In this document: positions 53,558 to 62,906 of the stretch, piece by piece
Numbering within the stretch: position 1 is the stretch's first letter
Layout: every line of letters starts with the position of its first letter
From: Nocardiopsis sp. TSRI0078
GTDB taxonomy: Bacteria > Actinomycetota > Actinomycetes > Streptosporangiales > Streptosporangiaceae
Direction of reading: 5' to 3'
Length of the DNA: 64,000 nucleotides
NCBI RefSeq assembly: GCF_001905145.1
Contig: NZ_LWLB01000006.1
Location: 62,001-126,000 of the forward strand
The notes under the pieces: model-generated
The model's input: only the letters and a program-made list of their open reading frames with translations
The model's database searches: none
What the model was told of the DNA's origin: nothing
Made by a program: the position numbers and the translations under genes

Positions 53558-54166
53558 TCAGTCCCCGGCCGTGTCCTGCCCGGCGTCCCTCCCGTCGGCC
53601 TCGGCCAGGAGCCGCCCCACGATGTCGGACTTGGCGTCGGCGTAGTCCTGGATGCGTTCCCAGGTGCGTCCGGCCAGTTCGCGTTTGACCGCGGCGTAGC
53701 GCTCGCGCGCGTCGGCGTCGTCGATGAGGAGGTCCCGGAAGCGGCGCATCCGCTCCGCCTCTTCACAGCCCTCGCCGAACACGTGCAGGTTGAGGTTGAC
53801 CTCGGAGCCCTTGAACACGCGGTGCTCGTACCAGTCGGGCTCCCTGATCACGAGGGAGTAGCCGGCGGCCTCGAGGTCGGGCATGTAGGCGGGCTCGTCC
53901 GAGGAGTCGGCGACGACCAGCAGGAGGTCGACGCAGGGTTTGGCGATGAGGCCGGGCACCGCGGTGGAACCGACGTGTTCGAAGAGCAGGACGCGGTCAC
54001 CGAGGGCGGCACGGACCCTTCCGGCCTCGCGTTCGAAGAGGTAGGGCCACTTGGTGTCGTACTCGACGAGGCGGACGCGTCCGTCGACGAGGTTGCGGAA
54101 CTCGGGTGCGGTTCCGGTCCGCGGCTCACCTCGTGAGGGCAGGGAGGACACTTCAAGGGGTGACAT
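53558..54166 (-). CDS. GrpB family protein
   Basis: A 202-residue protein of the GrpB/DUF402 nucleotidyltransferase-like group: RLVEYDTKWPYLFEREAGRV, then FEHVGSTAVPGLIAKPCVDL and WYEHRVFKGS. The GS motif and following acid fit the nucleotidyltransferase fold; the activity is not known. It is convergent with otsA, and its 5' region is the long gap before the next gene. Confidence 0.85.
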   Translation of the reverse strand: MSPLEVSSLPSRGEPRTGTAPEFRNLVDGRVRLVEYDTKWPYLFEREAGRVRAALGDRVLLFEHVGSTAVPGLIAKPCVDLLLVVADSSDEPAYMPDLEAAGYSLVIREPDWYEHRVFKGSEVNLNLHVFGEGCEEAERMRRFRDLLIDDADARERYAAVKRELAGRTWERIQDYADAKSDIVGRLLAEADGRDAGQDTAGD

Positions 54167-54525
54167 TCTCCAAAGCCTTGTCCCCCGTGCGTGCCCGCGT
54201 CAAGACCGTCCGCCGTTCCTTACATATGCACGTGCGCCCGTAACATGACTGTTCGTGGAGCGCCCGTGACGTGCGGCGACCACGCACCGTGTCCGGTTCC
54301 GGCCGCGGGCCCGCCGTACGGCAGGCGCGGCCGACGCGCCGGCCGGTGTTCCTCAGGGCCTTTCCGCCTCGCTCCGGTCCGTGTCCGGGCGCCCCAGGAG
54401 CGGAAAACCCCGGCGCCTACGGCGAAGCCGCCCGTCTCCCCGCGCACCCGTCCGCGCCACCTCCGAGGCCCCGCGAGCGCCCGGACAACCCCCAGGGGCG
54501 AAAAGAGCCGGTTCGAGGGCGGGCC
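54167..54525. other. Gap between GrpB and a methyltransferase
   Basis: 359 bp; no protein-like frame and no recognised promoter motif apart from an AT-rich stretch at 54215-54250. Confidence 0.5.
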
Positions 54526-55302
54526 CTACTCGGGGACCGAGACCACCAGGATCAGTGAGCCCTCCAGCGCGGGCAGTTCGCGCAGGTGCCCGAAGCGGCG
54601 GTCCCAGGTGCCGTCGGCCAGGTCGCGGGACAGGTGCGCGGTGAAGCGCTCGTGCACCGCCTCGTCCACGAGGCTCCACGCCGAGCACGACAGGCGTGCG
54701 CCCTCCTCCAGGAGCCCCTCCGGCCTGCCGTAGTAGGCCTCGTTGAACCCGTCGGAGCAGTCCAGGGGCACGGGGAGCGGTACGACGGTGGCGGTACCGC
54801 CCAGGCCCGCGGCCACGTCGCCGACGGCGGGGTAGCGCCGGGCCTCGGTGTCCAGGACCTCGGGCGCGTACTCGTTGAGCCAGAAGTCGCGCACCAGGTC
54901 CGGATCGCAGGTCAGCACCGCGACGGGCCCTGTGGTGACCCGCCGGGCCTCGGCCAGGCCCGCCGCGGGGTCGCGCCACTGGTGGACGCTGAACGTGGTC
55001 ATGGCGGCGTCGAAGGACCGGTCGGGGAAGGGCAGGCTCTCGGCGGTGGCGTCGACCGCCGCGGGCAGTGCGTCCGGCCGCTTGGCGCGCATGCCGGCGG
55101 AGGGCTCCACCGGGGTGACCTCCCGGTCGAGGGGCTCGTAGGATCCCGCGCCGGCGCCGATGTTGAGGACCGTGCGCGCGTCGCCGAGGGCCGCGTGCAC
55201 CGCGGCCGCGATCCTCGGGTCGGGACGGCGGTGGTCGGTGTAGGTACGGGAGATGGCCCCGTAGTCGGCGTCGCCGGCGCTGCCGTCGGCCGTTCGTCCC
55301 AT
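54526..55302 (-). CDS. SAM-dependent methyltransferase
   Basis: A 258-residue class I methyltransferase. TVLNIGAGAGSYE is motif I, SLPFPDRSFDAAMTTFSVHQ is motif II/III, and VEPSAGMRAKRPDALPAAVD fits between. Target unknown; similar proteins often act on small molecules. It stands between GrpB and the S8 protein on the same strand. Confidence 0.88.
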   Translation of the reverse strand: MGRTADGSAGDADYGAISRTYTDHRRPDPRIAAAVHAALGDARTVLNIGAGAGSYEPLDREVTPVEPSAGMRAKRPDALPAAVDATAESLPFPDRSFDAAMTTFSVHQWRDPAAGLAEARRVTTGPVAVLTCDPDLVRDFWLNEYAPEVLDTEARRYPAVGDVAAGLGGTATVVPLPVPLDCSDGFNEAYYGRPEGLLEEGARLSCSAWSLVDEAVHERFTAHLSRDLADGTWDRRFGHLRELPALEGSLILVVSVPE

Positions 55303-55456
55303 GCGCGCTCCGCTTCCGGTCGGGGCGCGCGGGGGCGGCGGCGCCCGGTCGCGACGACGCTATCCGTGCGCCGGGGCCGGACACCAGTGCCTTCCCCGCC
55401 TTCTCCCGGGCCCGCCCCGGGCGGGGGACCGCGGCGGCGTTCGACCTCGGCCCGGT

Positions 55457-56638
55457 CTACCTGCCCCGGGTCCTGCGGCGGCGACCGCCCTTCTTGCGCC
55501 GGCTGGCGGGCGGGGCCTCGGCGGCGCGCTCGGCGGCGATCCTCTCGTCCTCCTCCTGGCGCTCGGCCTCCACGCCGTAGGGGTCGGCGGTGGAGCGGCG
55601 CACCCACAGGACCACCAGGAGGACGCCGAGGAGCAGGACGGCGCCGACGGCGGCGAACCACGCCCACACCGGCACGGCCCCCGCCGGCCCGCCCTCGTCG
55701 ACGAGGTCCTGGTCGATCATCGGGTCGCTCTGGGCAGCGCTGGTGGCCTGCTCCTGCGCGGAGGGCACGTGCAGGGCGGGCAGGCCCTCGGGCCCCGAGC
55801 GGGAGCCCTCCACGAGCGCGTCACGGATCTGGTCGGGGCGCAGGTGCGGGTGGTCGGAGCGCAGCAGGGCGGCGGCGCCGGCGACCATGGCGGCGGCGTA
55901 GGGGGCGCCGGTCACCTCGGTCTGGCCCACCTCCGCGTTCGCGGTCGTCAGGTCCGCGCCGGGGGCGGTCAGCATGACCGACCCGGTCTCGGGGGAGTCC
56001 GGGACGAGTTCGCCGTTCTCGTCCGTCCCGGCGACGGTGAGCACGTTGGGGTCCTCCTGGCCCCCGGCCGGCCCGACGACCAGCGAGCCGTTGTCGACCG
56101 CCTCCTGGGTGGCGTCGGTCAGGTCGGCGGCCCCGCCGGTCTCGGGCAGCAGGATGACCTGGGCGTCCTCCTGTGAGGCGAAGCGCACGGCCTCTGGCAT
56201 CCGGTCCCCGGTGGGCAGCACGAGCAGGGAGGCCTCGGGCGCCACACCGAGCACGCCGCCGTCGGCGTCCAGACCGTGCCCGTGGGCCGCGGCCAGGGCG
56301 GCCGTGGCGTTGCCCGCCCCGACGTCGCCGTCGTTGGCGCCGAACTCCGTGACCAGCCGGACGTTGTCGACCAGGTCCGGGTGCTCCTCGTTGACGGAGG
56401 CTCCGGGGAGCGCGATCGTGACGCCCTGGCCCTGGGTGTCCTCCCACAGTTCCTGGGCGGCGATGGACTGCAGTCCCCACTGCTCGGGCCGGAAGTCGGG
56501 CACCAGGTCGGCCGAGGCCGGAGCCGCCGCCAGGCCGAGGACGACCGCGGTGGCGGTGGTGCCGGCCGCCCAGGCCGCGGCGGTCCCGCCACGGGTGTGG
56601 CGTGTGTGTGTCCTGTTACGGCTGTTGCCCCCGAGCAC
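55457..56638 (-). CDS. Subtilisin-like membrane protein without catalytic residues
   Basis: A 393-residue protein of the mycosin-like S8 fold: signal peptide, S8-like domain, one membrane helix (VWAWFAAVGAVLLLGVLLVVL) and a basic tail. All key residues are changed. The Asp motif reads VTIALPGASVNEEHPDL (normally VIDTG), the His motif is VGAGNATAALA (GHGT), the Asn is VVGPAGG (AAGN) and the Ser motif is TGAPYAAAMVAG (GTSxAAP). So it should not cut proteins; a scaffold or inhibitor role is possible. GTG 56638 has GAGGGAG. Confidence 0.85.
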   Translation of the reverse strand: MLGGNSRNRTHTRHTRGGTAAAWAAGTTATAVVLGLAAAPASADLVPDFRPEQWGLQSIAAQELWEDTQGQGVTIALPGASVNEEHPDLVDNVRLVTEFGANDGDVGAGNATAALAAAHGHGLDADGGVLGVAPEASLLVLPTGDRMPEAVRFASQEDAQVILLPETGGAADLTDATQEAVDNGSLVVGPAGGQEDPNVLTVAGTDENGELVPDSPETGSVMLTAPGADLTTANAEVGQTEVTGAPYAAAMVAGAAALLRSDHPHLRPDQIRDALVEGSRSGPEGLPALHVPSAQEQATSAAQSDPMIDQDLVDEGGPAGAVPVWAWFAAVGAVLLLGVLLVVLWVRRSTADPYGVEAERQEEDERIAAERAAEAPPASRRKKGGRRRRTRGR

Positions 56639-56865
56639 GTCAGGCTCCCTCGAACGATGCGGTCGACGTTCCACGCGGCCCCACGGACCCCCGCAATTCT
56701 GTCATGAGCACAGGTTTCAGGCGTGGACAAGTGGCTTGGGGGTAGGAAACGTAACTGTATCCCTGGTGCCAGTCCTGCGCTCTCGGCTCCGCATCCGGCA
56801 TGTCGAGTCGCTAGCATGAGTCGGGCCGATCCGGACAAACCAATTTCCCGTCCAGGGGGTGTCCC

Positions 56866-57150
56866 ATGCCGAATATCGGTCCGACCGAGGACGGTCAGTC
56901 GGCTCTCGCCGAACGCGAACAGCGCATCCTCGCCTTCGAGCGCCAGTGGTGGAAGTTCGAGGGTTCCAAGGAACAGGCGATCCGTGACGAGTTCGGGTTC
57001 TCCGCGACCCGCTACTACCAACTGCTGAACGGACTGGTGGAGCGCCCCGAGGCGCTCGCCTTCGACCCGATGACCGTCAAGCGGCTGCGCCGCCTGCGCG
57101 CCGACCGCCGCCGCCAACGCAACGCACGCCAGCTGGGCATCCAGCTCTGA
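56866..57150 (+). CDS. DUF3263 protein
   Basis: A 94-residue actinobacterial protein with LAEREQRILAFERQWWKFEG and SATRYYQLLNGLVERPEALA, marks of DUF3263, and a basic end. It resembles a small HTH protein that may bind DNA. GGGGGTG precedes ATG 56866. In actinomycetes it often lies near otsA/otsB, as here. Function unknown. Confidence 0.9.
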   Translation: MPNIGPTEDGQSALAEREQRILAFERQWWKFEGSKEQAIRDEFGFSATRYYQLLNGLVERPEALAFDPMTVKRLRRLRADRRRQRNARQLGIQL

Positions 57151-57512
57151 GCTCCTCATCGCTCCCCGCCTTCCCGGTCATCCGTACCCACCAGGCGCCG
57201 GAGGACGACACCATCCGCGCGTGAACCGCTTGCACCGGCGTGCCGCCCGGGCCACCCCCGCTGAGCGGCACCGGCGAACCGGCCGTGGGAGCCGCCCGCA
57301 TCCGGGCCGGCCGCGGGAGGGACCAGTCCGCACGGGTCCGTCGGAGTGCGCCCGGAGACGCCCGCCGCGGGCGAGCGCGTACCGAACATCACGCGACCTC
57401 CGGTGAAACACGGGCCGCACGCACGGGTAGGGGTCCCCTCCGGGCGGGAGCACGTCGGTAGTCTGGCGGCCCCGCCCGGTCCGCACCCGCGGCCTCACCG
57501 GAAAGGTCCTCC
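57151..57512. other. otsB leader region
   Basis: 362 bp; contains TAGTCT near 57457, a -10-like box, and the otsB leader with GGAAAGG before the ATG. No gene is seen. Confidence 0.5.
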
Positions 57513-58343
57513 ATGTCTTTGCCCCAGCCCGGCACGGACGCCGGACGCACCGCGCTCGACGCCCTCCTGGACGCACCCGCGAGCACGCTGGCCGCCTTCG
57601 ACTTCGACGGCACGCTCGCGCCCATCGTGGACGATCCGCGCACGTCCGCCCCCTACCCGGGGATCGTGGACGGGCTCGCCGACCTGGCCGGACTGATCGG
57701 TTCGGTGGCGGTGGTCACCGGCCGCCCCGCGGAGACGGCGGTGCGGCTGGGCGGGCTGGACCGGGTCCCGGGCATCACCGTGCTGGGCCACTACGGCGCC
57801 GAGCGCTGGGTCGGCGGCCGTGTGGTCGCCTCCCCCGCGCCGCCCGGGGTGGAGGTGGTGCGCGAGGAGCTGCCCGGCCTGCTCGAGGAGCTGAACGCTC
57901 CGGAGGGCACCTGGATCGAGGACAAGGGCCGCTCCCTGGCCGTGCACACACGGCGCACCGCCGACCCCGACGACGCCCTCGCCCTGCTCACCCCCGCCCT
58001 GAGCGAGCTGGCCAGGCGTGCGGAGCTGCAGGTGGAGCCGGGCCGGATGGTCGTCGAACTCCGCCCACAGGGTGTGGACAAGGGCGCCGCGCTCACCGCG
58101 CTCGTCGCCGAGACCGGGCCCCGTACCGTGCTCTACGCCGGTGACGACCTGGGCGACCTGCCCGCCTTCGACGCCGTGGTGGCGCTGCGCGCCCAGGGCG
58201 TCGCGGGCCTGACCGTGTGCTCGTCCTCCGACGAGGTCGCCGCCGTGGCCGAGGCCGCCGACCTGGTCGTCGCCGGCCCCGCCGGGCTGTCCGAGCTCCT
58301 GCGCGGCCTCGCGGACGCGGTCCGCGGCGCCTCCGGCGTGTGA
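57513..58343 (+). CDS. otsB: Trehalose-6-phosphate phosphatase
   Basis: A 276-residue HAD phosphatase that removes the phosphate of trehalose-6-phosphate. FDFDGTLAPIVDDP is motif I, VVTGRPAE is motif II, and YAGDDLGDLPAFD is motif IV. A cap domain with WIEDKGRSLAVHTRR lies between. It completes the OtsAB pathway with the otsA gene at 52 kb. Confidence 0.95.
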   Translation: MSLPQPGTDAGRTALDALLDAPASTLAAFDFDGTLAPIVDDPRTSAPYPGIVDGLADLAGLIGSVAVVTGRPAETAVRLGGLDRVPGITVLGHYGAERWVGGRVVASPAPPGVEVVREELPGLLEELNAPEGTWIEDKGRSLAVHTRRTADPDDALALLTPALSELARRAELQVEPGRMVVELRPQGVDKGAALTALVAETGPRTVLYAGDDLGDLPAFDAVVALRAQGVAGLTVCSSSDEVAAVAEAADLVVAGPAGLSELLRGLADAVRGASGV

Positions 58344-58360
58344 GCGCCGGTCCTCCCCGC

Positions 58361-59392
58361 TCAGGGCGAGGACTCGTGTGCCTGGGGCGTGAGCGCCGAC
58401 CGCGCCGCCGACCGCAGGTCCACCAGGCCGGTCCGGTCGCGCCCGTAGTGCACGGCGTTGGTGAGCATCCCCACGTACCTGCCGCTCTCGGGGTGCATGA
58501 ACAGGCTCGTCCCCGTGAAGCCGTTGTGGTAGACCACCCCCTCCGGGGTGACCAGCCAGCCCAGGCCCCGCCAGAGCCGGGCGCCCGCGTCCACGTGCGG
58601 CTGCCAGCTCATGCGCACGTAGGAGGAGGGCACCGGACCCCTGCCCCCGTCGTGCAGCCGCAGCACCTCCCGGGCGAACGCGCCGAGGTCGATGGCGGTG
58701 GTGAACGCCCCGGCGTGCCCGGCCACCCCGCCCATCAGCGCGGCCGACTCGTCGTGCACCACGCCCCAGGCGGGCGCGGCGCCGGGCAGGCGGCGCTCGG
58801 TGGGCGCGACCCCGGGTGAGCGCGCCAGGGGGCCGAAGGTCGTGGACCGCATGCCCAGCTCCTCCCACAGGTCGTGGGCCAACCGGTCCAGACCGGTGCC
58901 GTAGAGGCGCTCCAGGAGCAGGCCGAGCAGGATGAACCCCCGGTCGATGTAGCGGTATCCGGGCTCCTCCAGCGGGTCGGCGAGGAGCGCCTCGGCCAGG
59001 TCCTGCTCGGTACCCGCGTACCTCTCCAGCCAGGTCACCGGGTTGAGTCTGCTGGTGTGGGTGAGGATCTGCCGTGTGGTCACCTCGGCGCCGGGGAGGT
59101 GGTCCACGTCCAGGTATTCGGACATCGGGGCGTCCAGGTCCATGATCCCCTCGGCGATCGCCTGGCCGACCAGCGGCCAGGTCGCCATCACCTTCGTCAG
59201 GCTCGCCACGTCGTAGGACACGTCCGGAGCCGTGTCGTGCTCCGCGTCGACCCGGCCGACCGCGACGAACTCCCACATGCCGCCGGTACCGACGACGGCC
59301 GTGCCGCCCGGCAGCCACCCGGCGTCCACCATCACCTTCAGGACGCCGCGGATCTGCGCCCCCGTCTCCGTCAACCAGTCACCATCACGCAC
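58361..59392 (-). CDS. Serine hydrolase (beta-lactamase/class C fold)
   Basis: A 343-residue penicillin-binding-type hydrolase: VASLTKVMATWP has SxxK, RYIDRGFILLG is near the YxN site, and YHNGFTGTSLFM is the H-x-G motif. No signal peptide is present, so it is intracellular, perhaps an esterase. GTG 59392 has GGGGGGAGG before it. Divergent from argJ. Confidence 0.9.
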   Translation of the reverse strand: MRDGDWLTETGAQIRGVLKVMVDAGWLPGGTAVVGTGGMWEFVAVGRVDAEHDTAPDVSYDVASLTKVMATWPLVGQAIAEGIMDLDAPMSEYLDVDHLPGAEVTTRQILTHTSRLNPVTWLERYAGTEQDLAEALLADPLEEPGYRYIDRGFILLGLLLERLYGTGLDRLAHDLWEELGMRSTTFGPLARSPGVAPTERRLPGAAPAWGVVHDESAALMGGVAGHAGAFTTAIDLGAFAREVLRLHDGGRGPVPSSYVRMSWQPHVDAGARLWRGLGWLVTPEGVVYHNGFTGTSLFMHPESGRYVGMLTNAVHYGRDRTGLVDLRSAARSALTPQAHESSP

Positions 59393-59564
59393 AACACGCC
59401 TCCCCCCGGCTGGTCTTGTCACCCCGGCGGATACCCCGTTACCAGGTCGTTGTCACACGGGCTCGCCAAGTGTTCAGGACGAAACCCTCGCAGGTCATAG
59501 CCGTAATGAGGGGCCGAGCGCCCGGCGGAGTAGTCTGGCGCCCGAGAATCCCCGAGGGAGGACG

Positions 59565-60725
59565 ATGAGCAGCCAGACCCCCGTACCCGCCGGTTTCCGC
59601 GGCGTGGCCGGAAACATCGGGATCAAGGACCCGAAGGACGACTTCTTCGCGGTGGTGTCCGAGGTCCCCGCCAACGTGTCCGCCGTGTTCACGCGGTCCC
59701 GGTTCGCCGGACCCAGTGTGCTGCTCAGCCGCCGTGCGGCGGCGGACGGCCGCGCGCGGGGGGTCACGGTGATCTCCCGCAACGCCAACGTGGCCACCGG
59801 CCGGATCGGCGACGACTACGCCCGCGAGGTGCAGGAGCGCGTGGCGCGCGCGGCGGGCGTGGCCCCCGAGGAGTTGCTGGTCGCCTCCACCGGGGTGATC
59901 GGCCAGCCCTACCCGATGGACAAGGTGCGCGACCACCTGGACTCGCTGCCCGCCGGGTTCCCGCCGGCCGACCTGGACCGCGCGGCGGCGGCGATGATGA
60001 CGACCGACACCCGGCCCAAGACCGCCTCCGCGAGGGTGGGCGGGGCGACGGTGACGGGCATCGCCAAGGGCGTCGGCATGATCGAGCCGAACATGGCGAC
60101 CATGCTGGCCTGGTTCTTCACCGACGCCGAACTGGAGCAGCCGGAGCTGGACGCGCTCTTTCGCCGGGTGGTGGACCGCACGTTCAACGCGCTGAGCATC
60201 GACACCGACACCTCCACCAGCGACTCGGCGGCGGTGTTCGCCAACGGACTGGCCGGCCCGGTGGACGCGGCCGCCTTCGAGGCGGCACTGCACGAGGTGG
60301 CGCTGAAGCTGGTGCGGATGATCGCCTCCGACGGCGAGGGCGCCAGCAAGCTGATCGAGGTGCGCGTGACGGGCGCGCGCGACGACGCCCAGGCCAAGCG
60401 GGTCGCCAAGGCCGTGGTGAACTCCCCGCTGGTGAAGACGGCCGTGCACGGCGCGGACCCGAACTGGGGCCGGGTGACGATGGCGGTCGGCAAGTGCGAG
60501 GAGGAGACCGACATCCTCCCCGAGAACGTGCGGATCGCCTTCGGCGACGTGGAGACCTATCCCGCGGAGGCCACGGACGAGGTGCTGGAGCGCGCCGCCC
60601 AGCACATGAAGGGCGACGAGGTGGTCATCAGCGTCGGCCTGGGCATCGCCGACGGCGCCTTCACGGCCTACGGCTGCGACCTGACCGAGGGCTACATCCG
60701 GATCAACGCCGACTACACGACCTGA
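59565..60725 (+). CDS. argJ: Glutamate N-acetyltransferase/amino-acid acetyltransferase
   Basis: A 386-residue ArgJ-family Ntn hydrolase-like enzyme. GMIEPNMATMLAWFFTD contains the Thr where the precursor cuts itself, and KLIEVRVTGA and NSPLVKTAVHGADPNWGR are family marks. It transfers acetyl between N-acetylornithine and glutamate. No other arginine gene is adjacent, so it may be an accessory copy, like the OAT2 type. GAGGGAGG is well placed and TAGTCT lies upstream. Confidence 0.92.
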   Translation: MSSQTPVPAGFRGVAGNIGIKDPKDDFFAVVSEVPANVSAVFTRSRFAGPSVLLSRRAAADGRARGVTVISRNANVATGRIGDDYAREVQERVARAAGVAPEELLVASTGVIGQPYPMDKVRDHLDSLPAGFPPADLDRAAAAMMTTDTRPKTASARVGGATVTGIAKGVGMIEPNMATMLAWFFTDAELEQPELDALFRRVVDRTFNALSIDTDTSTSDSAAVFANGLAGPVDAAAFEAALHEVALKLVRMIASDGEGASKLIEVRVTGARDDAQAKRVAKAVVNSPLVKTAVHGADPNWGRVTMAVGKCEEETDILPENVRIAFGDVETYPAEATDEVLERAAQHMKGDEVVISVGLGIADGAFTAYGCDLTEGYIRINADYTT

Positions 60726-60823
60726 GGGGCCGGGCCGGCCGCGGTGCCCCCTTCCGCCGACCGGGCGGCGGGCTCGGGGCCGGCGCTCCCGGCCCGGCCC
60801 CGCGGCCCCAGAGTGCGGTCGAG

Positions 60824-61039
60824 GTGCCGAGGGGCACCCTCGCCGCGGCCTCGGCGGCCCTCCTCCTCGTGGCGGCGGCGCTGCTCGCCGTCCTGGGCGC
60901 GGCCCTGGACACGGACCCGGCCGCCCTCCTGCGCGCTCTGGTCGCGGCCGCCCTGGCGGCCGCCGGAGGGGTGGCGCTGATCCGCCGGGACGCCGCCGGG
61001 GACCACGGGGAGCAGGACCTCCTCCGCGACCGCGCGTGA
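60824..61039 (+). CDS. Small two-helix membrane protein
   Basis: A 71-residue frame starting at GTG 60824 with two hydrophobic helices (ASAALLLVAAALLAVLGAAL and ALVAAALAAAGGVAL) and an acidic/basic tail. No good ribosome site. It may be real but the support is from composition only. Confidence 0.4.
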   Translation: MPRGTLAAASAALLLVAAALLAVLGAALDTDPAALLRALVAAALAAAGGVALIRRDAAGDHGEQDLLRDRA

Positions 61040-61382
61040 CGGGTCTGGCAGCGCCTGTACCACTGCCGCCGCGACGACGTCGCCTTCGGCCCCGCCACCG
61101 GCTCCCACCGCCCTCCGGGCGCCATGCGCCGACTCATCGAGGAGACCGGCGGGGGCTGACGGTGCCCGTGCCTCCTCCGGGGCGGCGGCACGGCGGCGCC
61201 GCCCGCGCCGGACCGGCGAGCACGCGGCCCCGCCGCGGGAGGCGGAAACGGCGGGGAGCTGGGGCCCGGGGGTGGTGGTCAGCCGAGCAGCGCCGGAAAT
61301 CGTTGCCACGGGCCGGAGACGAGCGTGTCGCACACGTACCCGTCAAGGCACAACAGCGCTACTTTGGACGCACTGTCTACGT
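61040..61382. other. Gap with a possible coding fragment
   Basis: 343 bp. An open stretch at 61046-61159 (LYHCRRDDVAFGPATG...) looks protein-like but has no start; it may be a gene remnant. The rest is the leader of the methyltransferase. Confidence 0.4.
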
Positions 61383-62189
61383 ATGAAACAGAGTGAGCCC
61401 CCTATGGCAGATCTTCCCATCGACACCAGCGTGGCCCATTCCGCACGGGTATGGAACTACTGGTTGGGCGGCAAGGACAACTATCCGGCTGACCGGGAGG
61501 TCGGCGACCACATCCAGGCCACCTTCCCCGGGATCGTCGCCGCTGCCCGCGCCGACCGCGCCTTCCTGTACCGCGCGGTCACCCACCTGGCCGGGGAGGA
61601 GGGCGTCCGCCAGTTCCTCGACATCGGCACCGGCCTGCCCACGGCCAACAACACCCACGAGGTGGCCCAGGCCGTCGCCCCCGAGTCCACGATCGTCTAC
61701 GTCGACAACGACCCGCTCGTGCTCACGCACGCCCGGGCCCTGCTCACCAGCGATCCGAGGGGCGCCACGCACTACATCGACGCGGACCTGGGCGAACCGG
61801 GCCCCCTCCTGGAGCAGGCCCGCGAGTACCTGGACTTCGACCAGCCGGTCGCCCTGCTCATCATGGGCACGCTCGCCCACGTCCCCGGCGACGCCGAGGC
61901 GGTCTCCCTCGTCCGCGCCTACGTGGACGCGCTCTGCCCGGGCAGCTTCTTCGTCACCAACGACAGCACGAACACGAGTCCGGAGATCGTCCAGGCGGCC
62001 GACCACTGGAACGCCAACGCCTCCTCCCACATTCACCTGCGCGCCCCCGAGCAGATCGAGCACTTCTTCGACGGGCTGGAGCTGCTGGAGCCCGGCGTGG
62101 TGTCGGTGCCCTTCTGGCGCCCCGAACCGGCCGAGGTGGGACACACCGTGCACGTGGACCAGTACGGAGGCCTGGCCCGCAAGCCCTGA
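61383..62189 (+). CDS. PF04672-type SAM-dependent methyltransferase
   Basis: A 268-residue protein of the actinobacterial S-adenosyl methyltransferase family PF04672. The start IDTSVAHSARVWNYWLGGKD and QFLDIGTGLPTANNTHEV are diagnostic, and it lacks a known substrate. ATG 61383 is given; ATG 61404 would give a slightly shorter protein. Confidence 0.9.
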   Translation: MKQSEPPMADLPIDTSVAHSARVWNYWLGGKDNYPADREVGDHIQATFPGIVAAARADRAFLYRAVTHLAGEEGVRQFLDIGTGLPTANNTHEVAQAVAPESTIVYVDNDPLVLTHARALLTSDPRGATHYIDADLGEPGPLLEQAREYLDFDQPVALLIMGTLAHVPGDAEAVSLVRAYVDALCPGSFFVTNDSTNTSPEIVQAADHWNANASSHIHLRAPEQIEHFFDGLELLEPGVVSVPFWRPEPAEVGHTVHVDQYGGLARKP

Positions 62190-62207
62190 CCCCGGCGGGG
62201 CCGCCGC

Positions 62208-62235
62208 GGCGGACGCCGGCCGGCCGGCGTCCGCC
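62208..62235. terminator. 28-nt perfect palindrome
   Basis: GGCGGACGCCGGCC followed by its complement, with no loop, between convergent genes; probably a two-way terminator. Confidence 0.65.
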
Positions 62236-62320
62236 GGCCGGCCGCATCGCGTCGGAGGGACTGCGTTCCGTCCCCACGGCGGCACGTCCGCCCCGGGGCC
62301 CGCCCAGGACGACCGGGAGA

Positions 62321-62617
62321 CTACTGCTCCGCCGGCTTCGGGGCCGCCACCGCGTTGCGCTCCGACCGGTCCAGCACCACCGCTCCCACGGCGACGACCA
62401 CGCCCATCGTGATCATCGACCACGCCCACGGCAGATGGGCGGACCGCACCTCCGAGCAGCCCACCGACCCCACCAGCGCGTCGCTGAACCCCCTGTCCGA
62501 CGCGAACGAGGGCCCGCAGTCGGAACCCGCGGACTCGACCGGGACGATCCCCAGTACGAACCCGCCCAAGACGAGCGCGCACCCGAACAGCACCAGCAGC
62601 TTCGTTCTCTGGGACAC
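62321..62617 (-). CDS. Small two-helix membrane protein
   Basis: A 98-residue protein with helices KLLVLFGCALVLGGFVLGIV and WSMITMGVVVAVGAVVLD, joined by a loop with two cysteines (SDCGPSF and SVGCSEV) that may form a disulfide outside. GGAGG lies six bases before GTG 62617. Function unknown. Confidence 0.75.
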   Translation of the reverse strand: MSQRTKLLVLFGCALVLGGFVLGIVPVESAGSDCGPSFASDRGFSDALVGSVGCSEVRSAHLPWAWSMITMGVVVAVGAVVLDRSERNAVAAPKPAEQ

Positions 62618-62906
62618 CACACACCTCCACATTGGGGGAAAGCACCAGAGCGGGTGGCGCGGAAGGGACACAAGTGTGCCAGAGACCGATGGTTCGTAGC
62701 GCAGCGCACGCATACCACCGATGAGGAGCGCACCGTCGCCTTCCTCGACGAAACCTTCGGCGTACTGGCCGAAACCAGTCATGGACGGGCCGCTTGCGGC
62801 TGAGGCGTGGTGAGGCATGCGCGGTCCCAGCAGGAACGGGACCGCCCCCATCTCTTCACCACCGAGGGCAAGCCCTCGCGGAGGGCGCACGCCCCGAGGG
62901 GCACCG

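Noticed and set aside
54191..54733. Frames in the gap after GrpB
   Set aside because: Pro/Arg-rich, no ribosome site, and they run antisense into the methyltransferase gene.
61046..61159. Short protein-like frame LYHCRRDDVAFG...
   Set aside because: There is no start codon and it directly follows another stop; kept only as a possible remnant.
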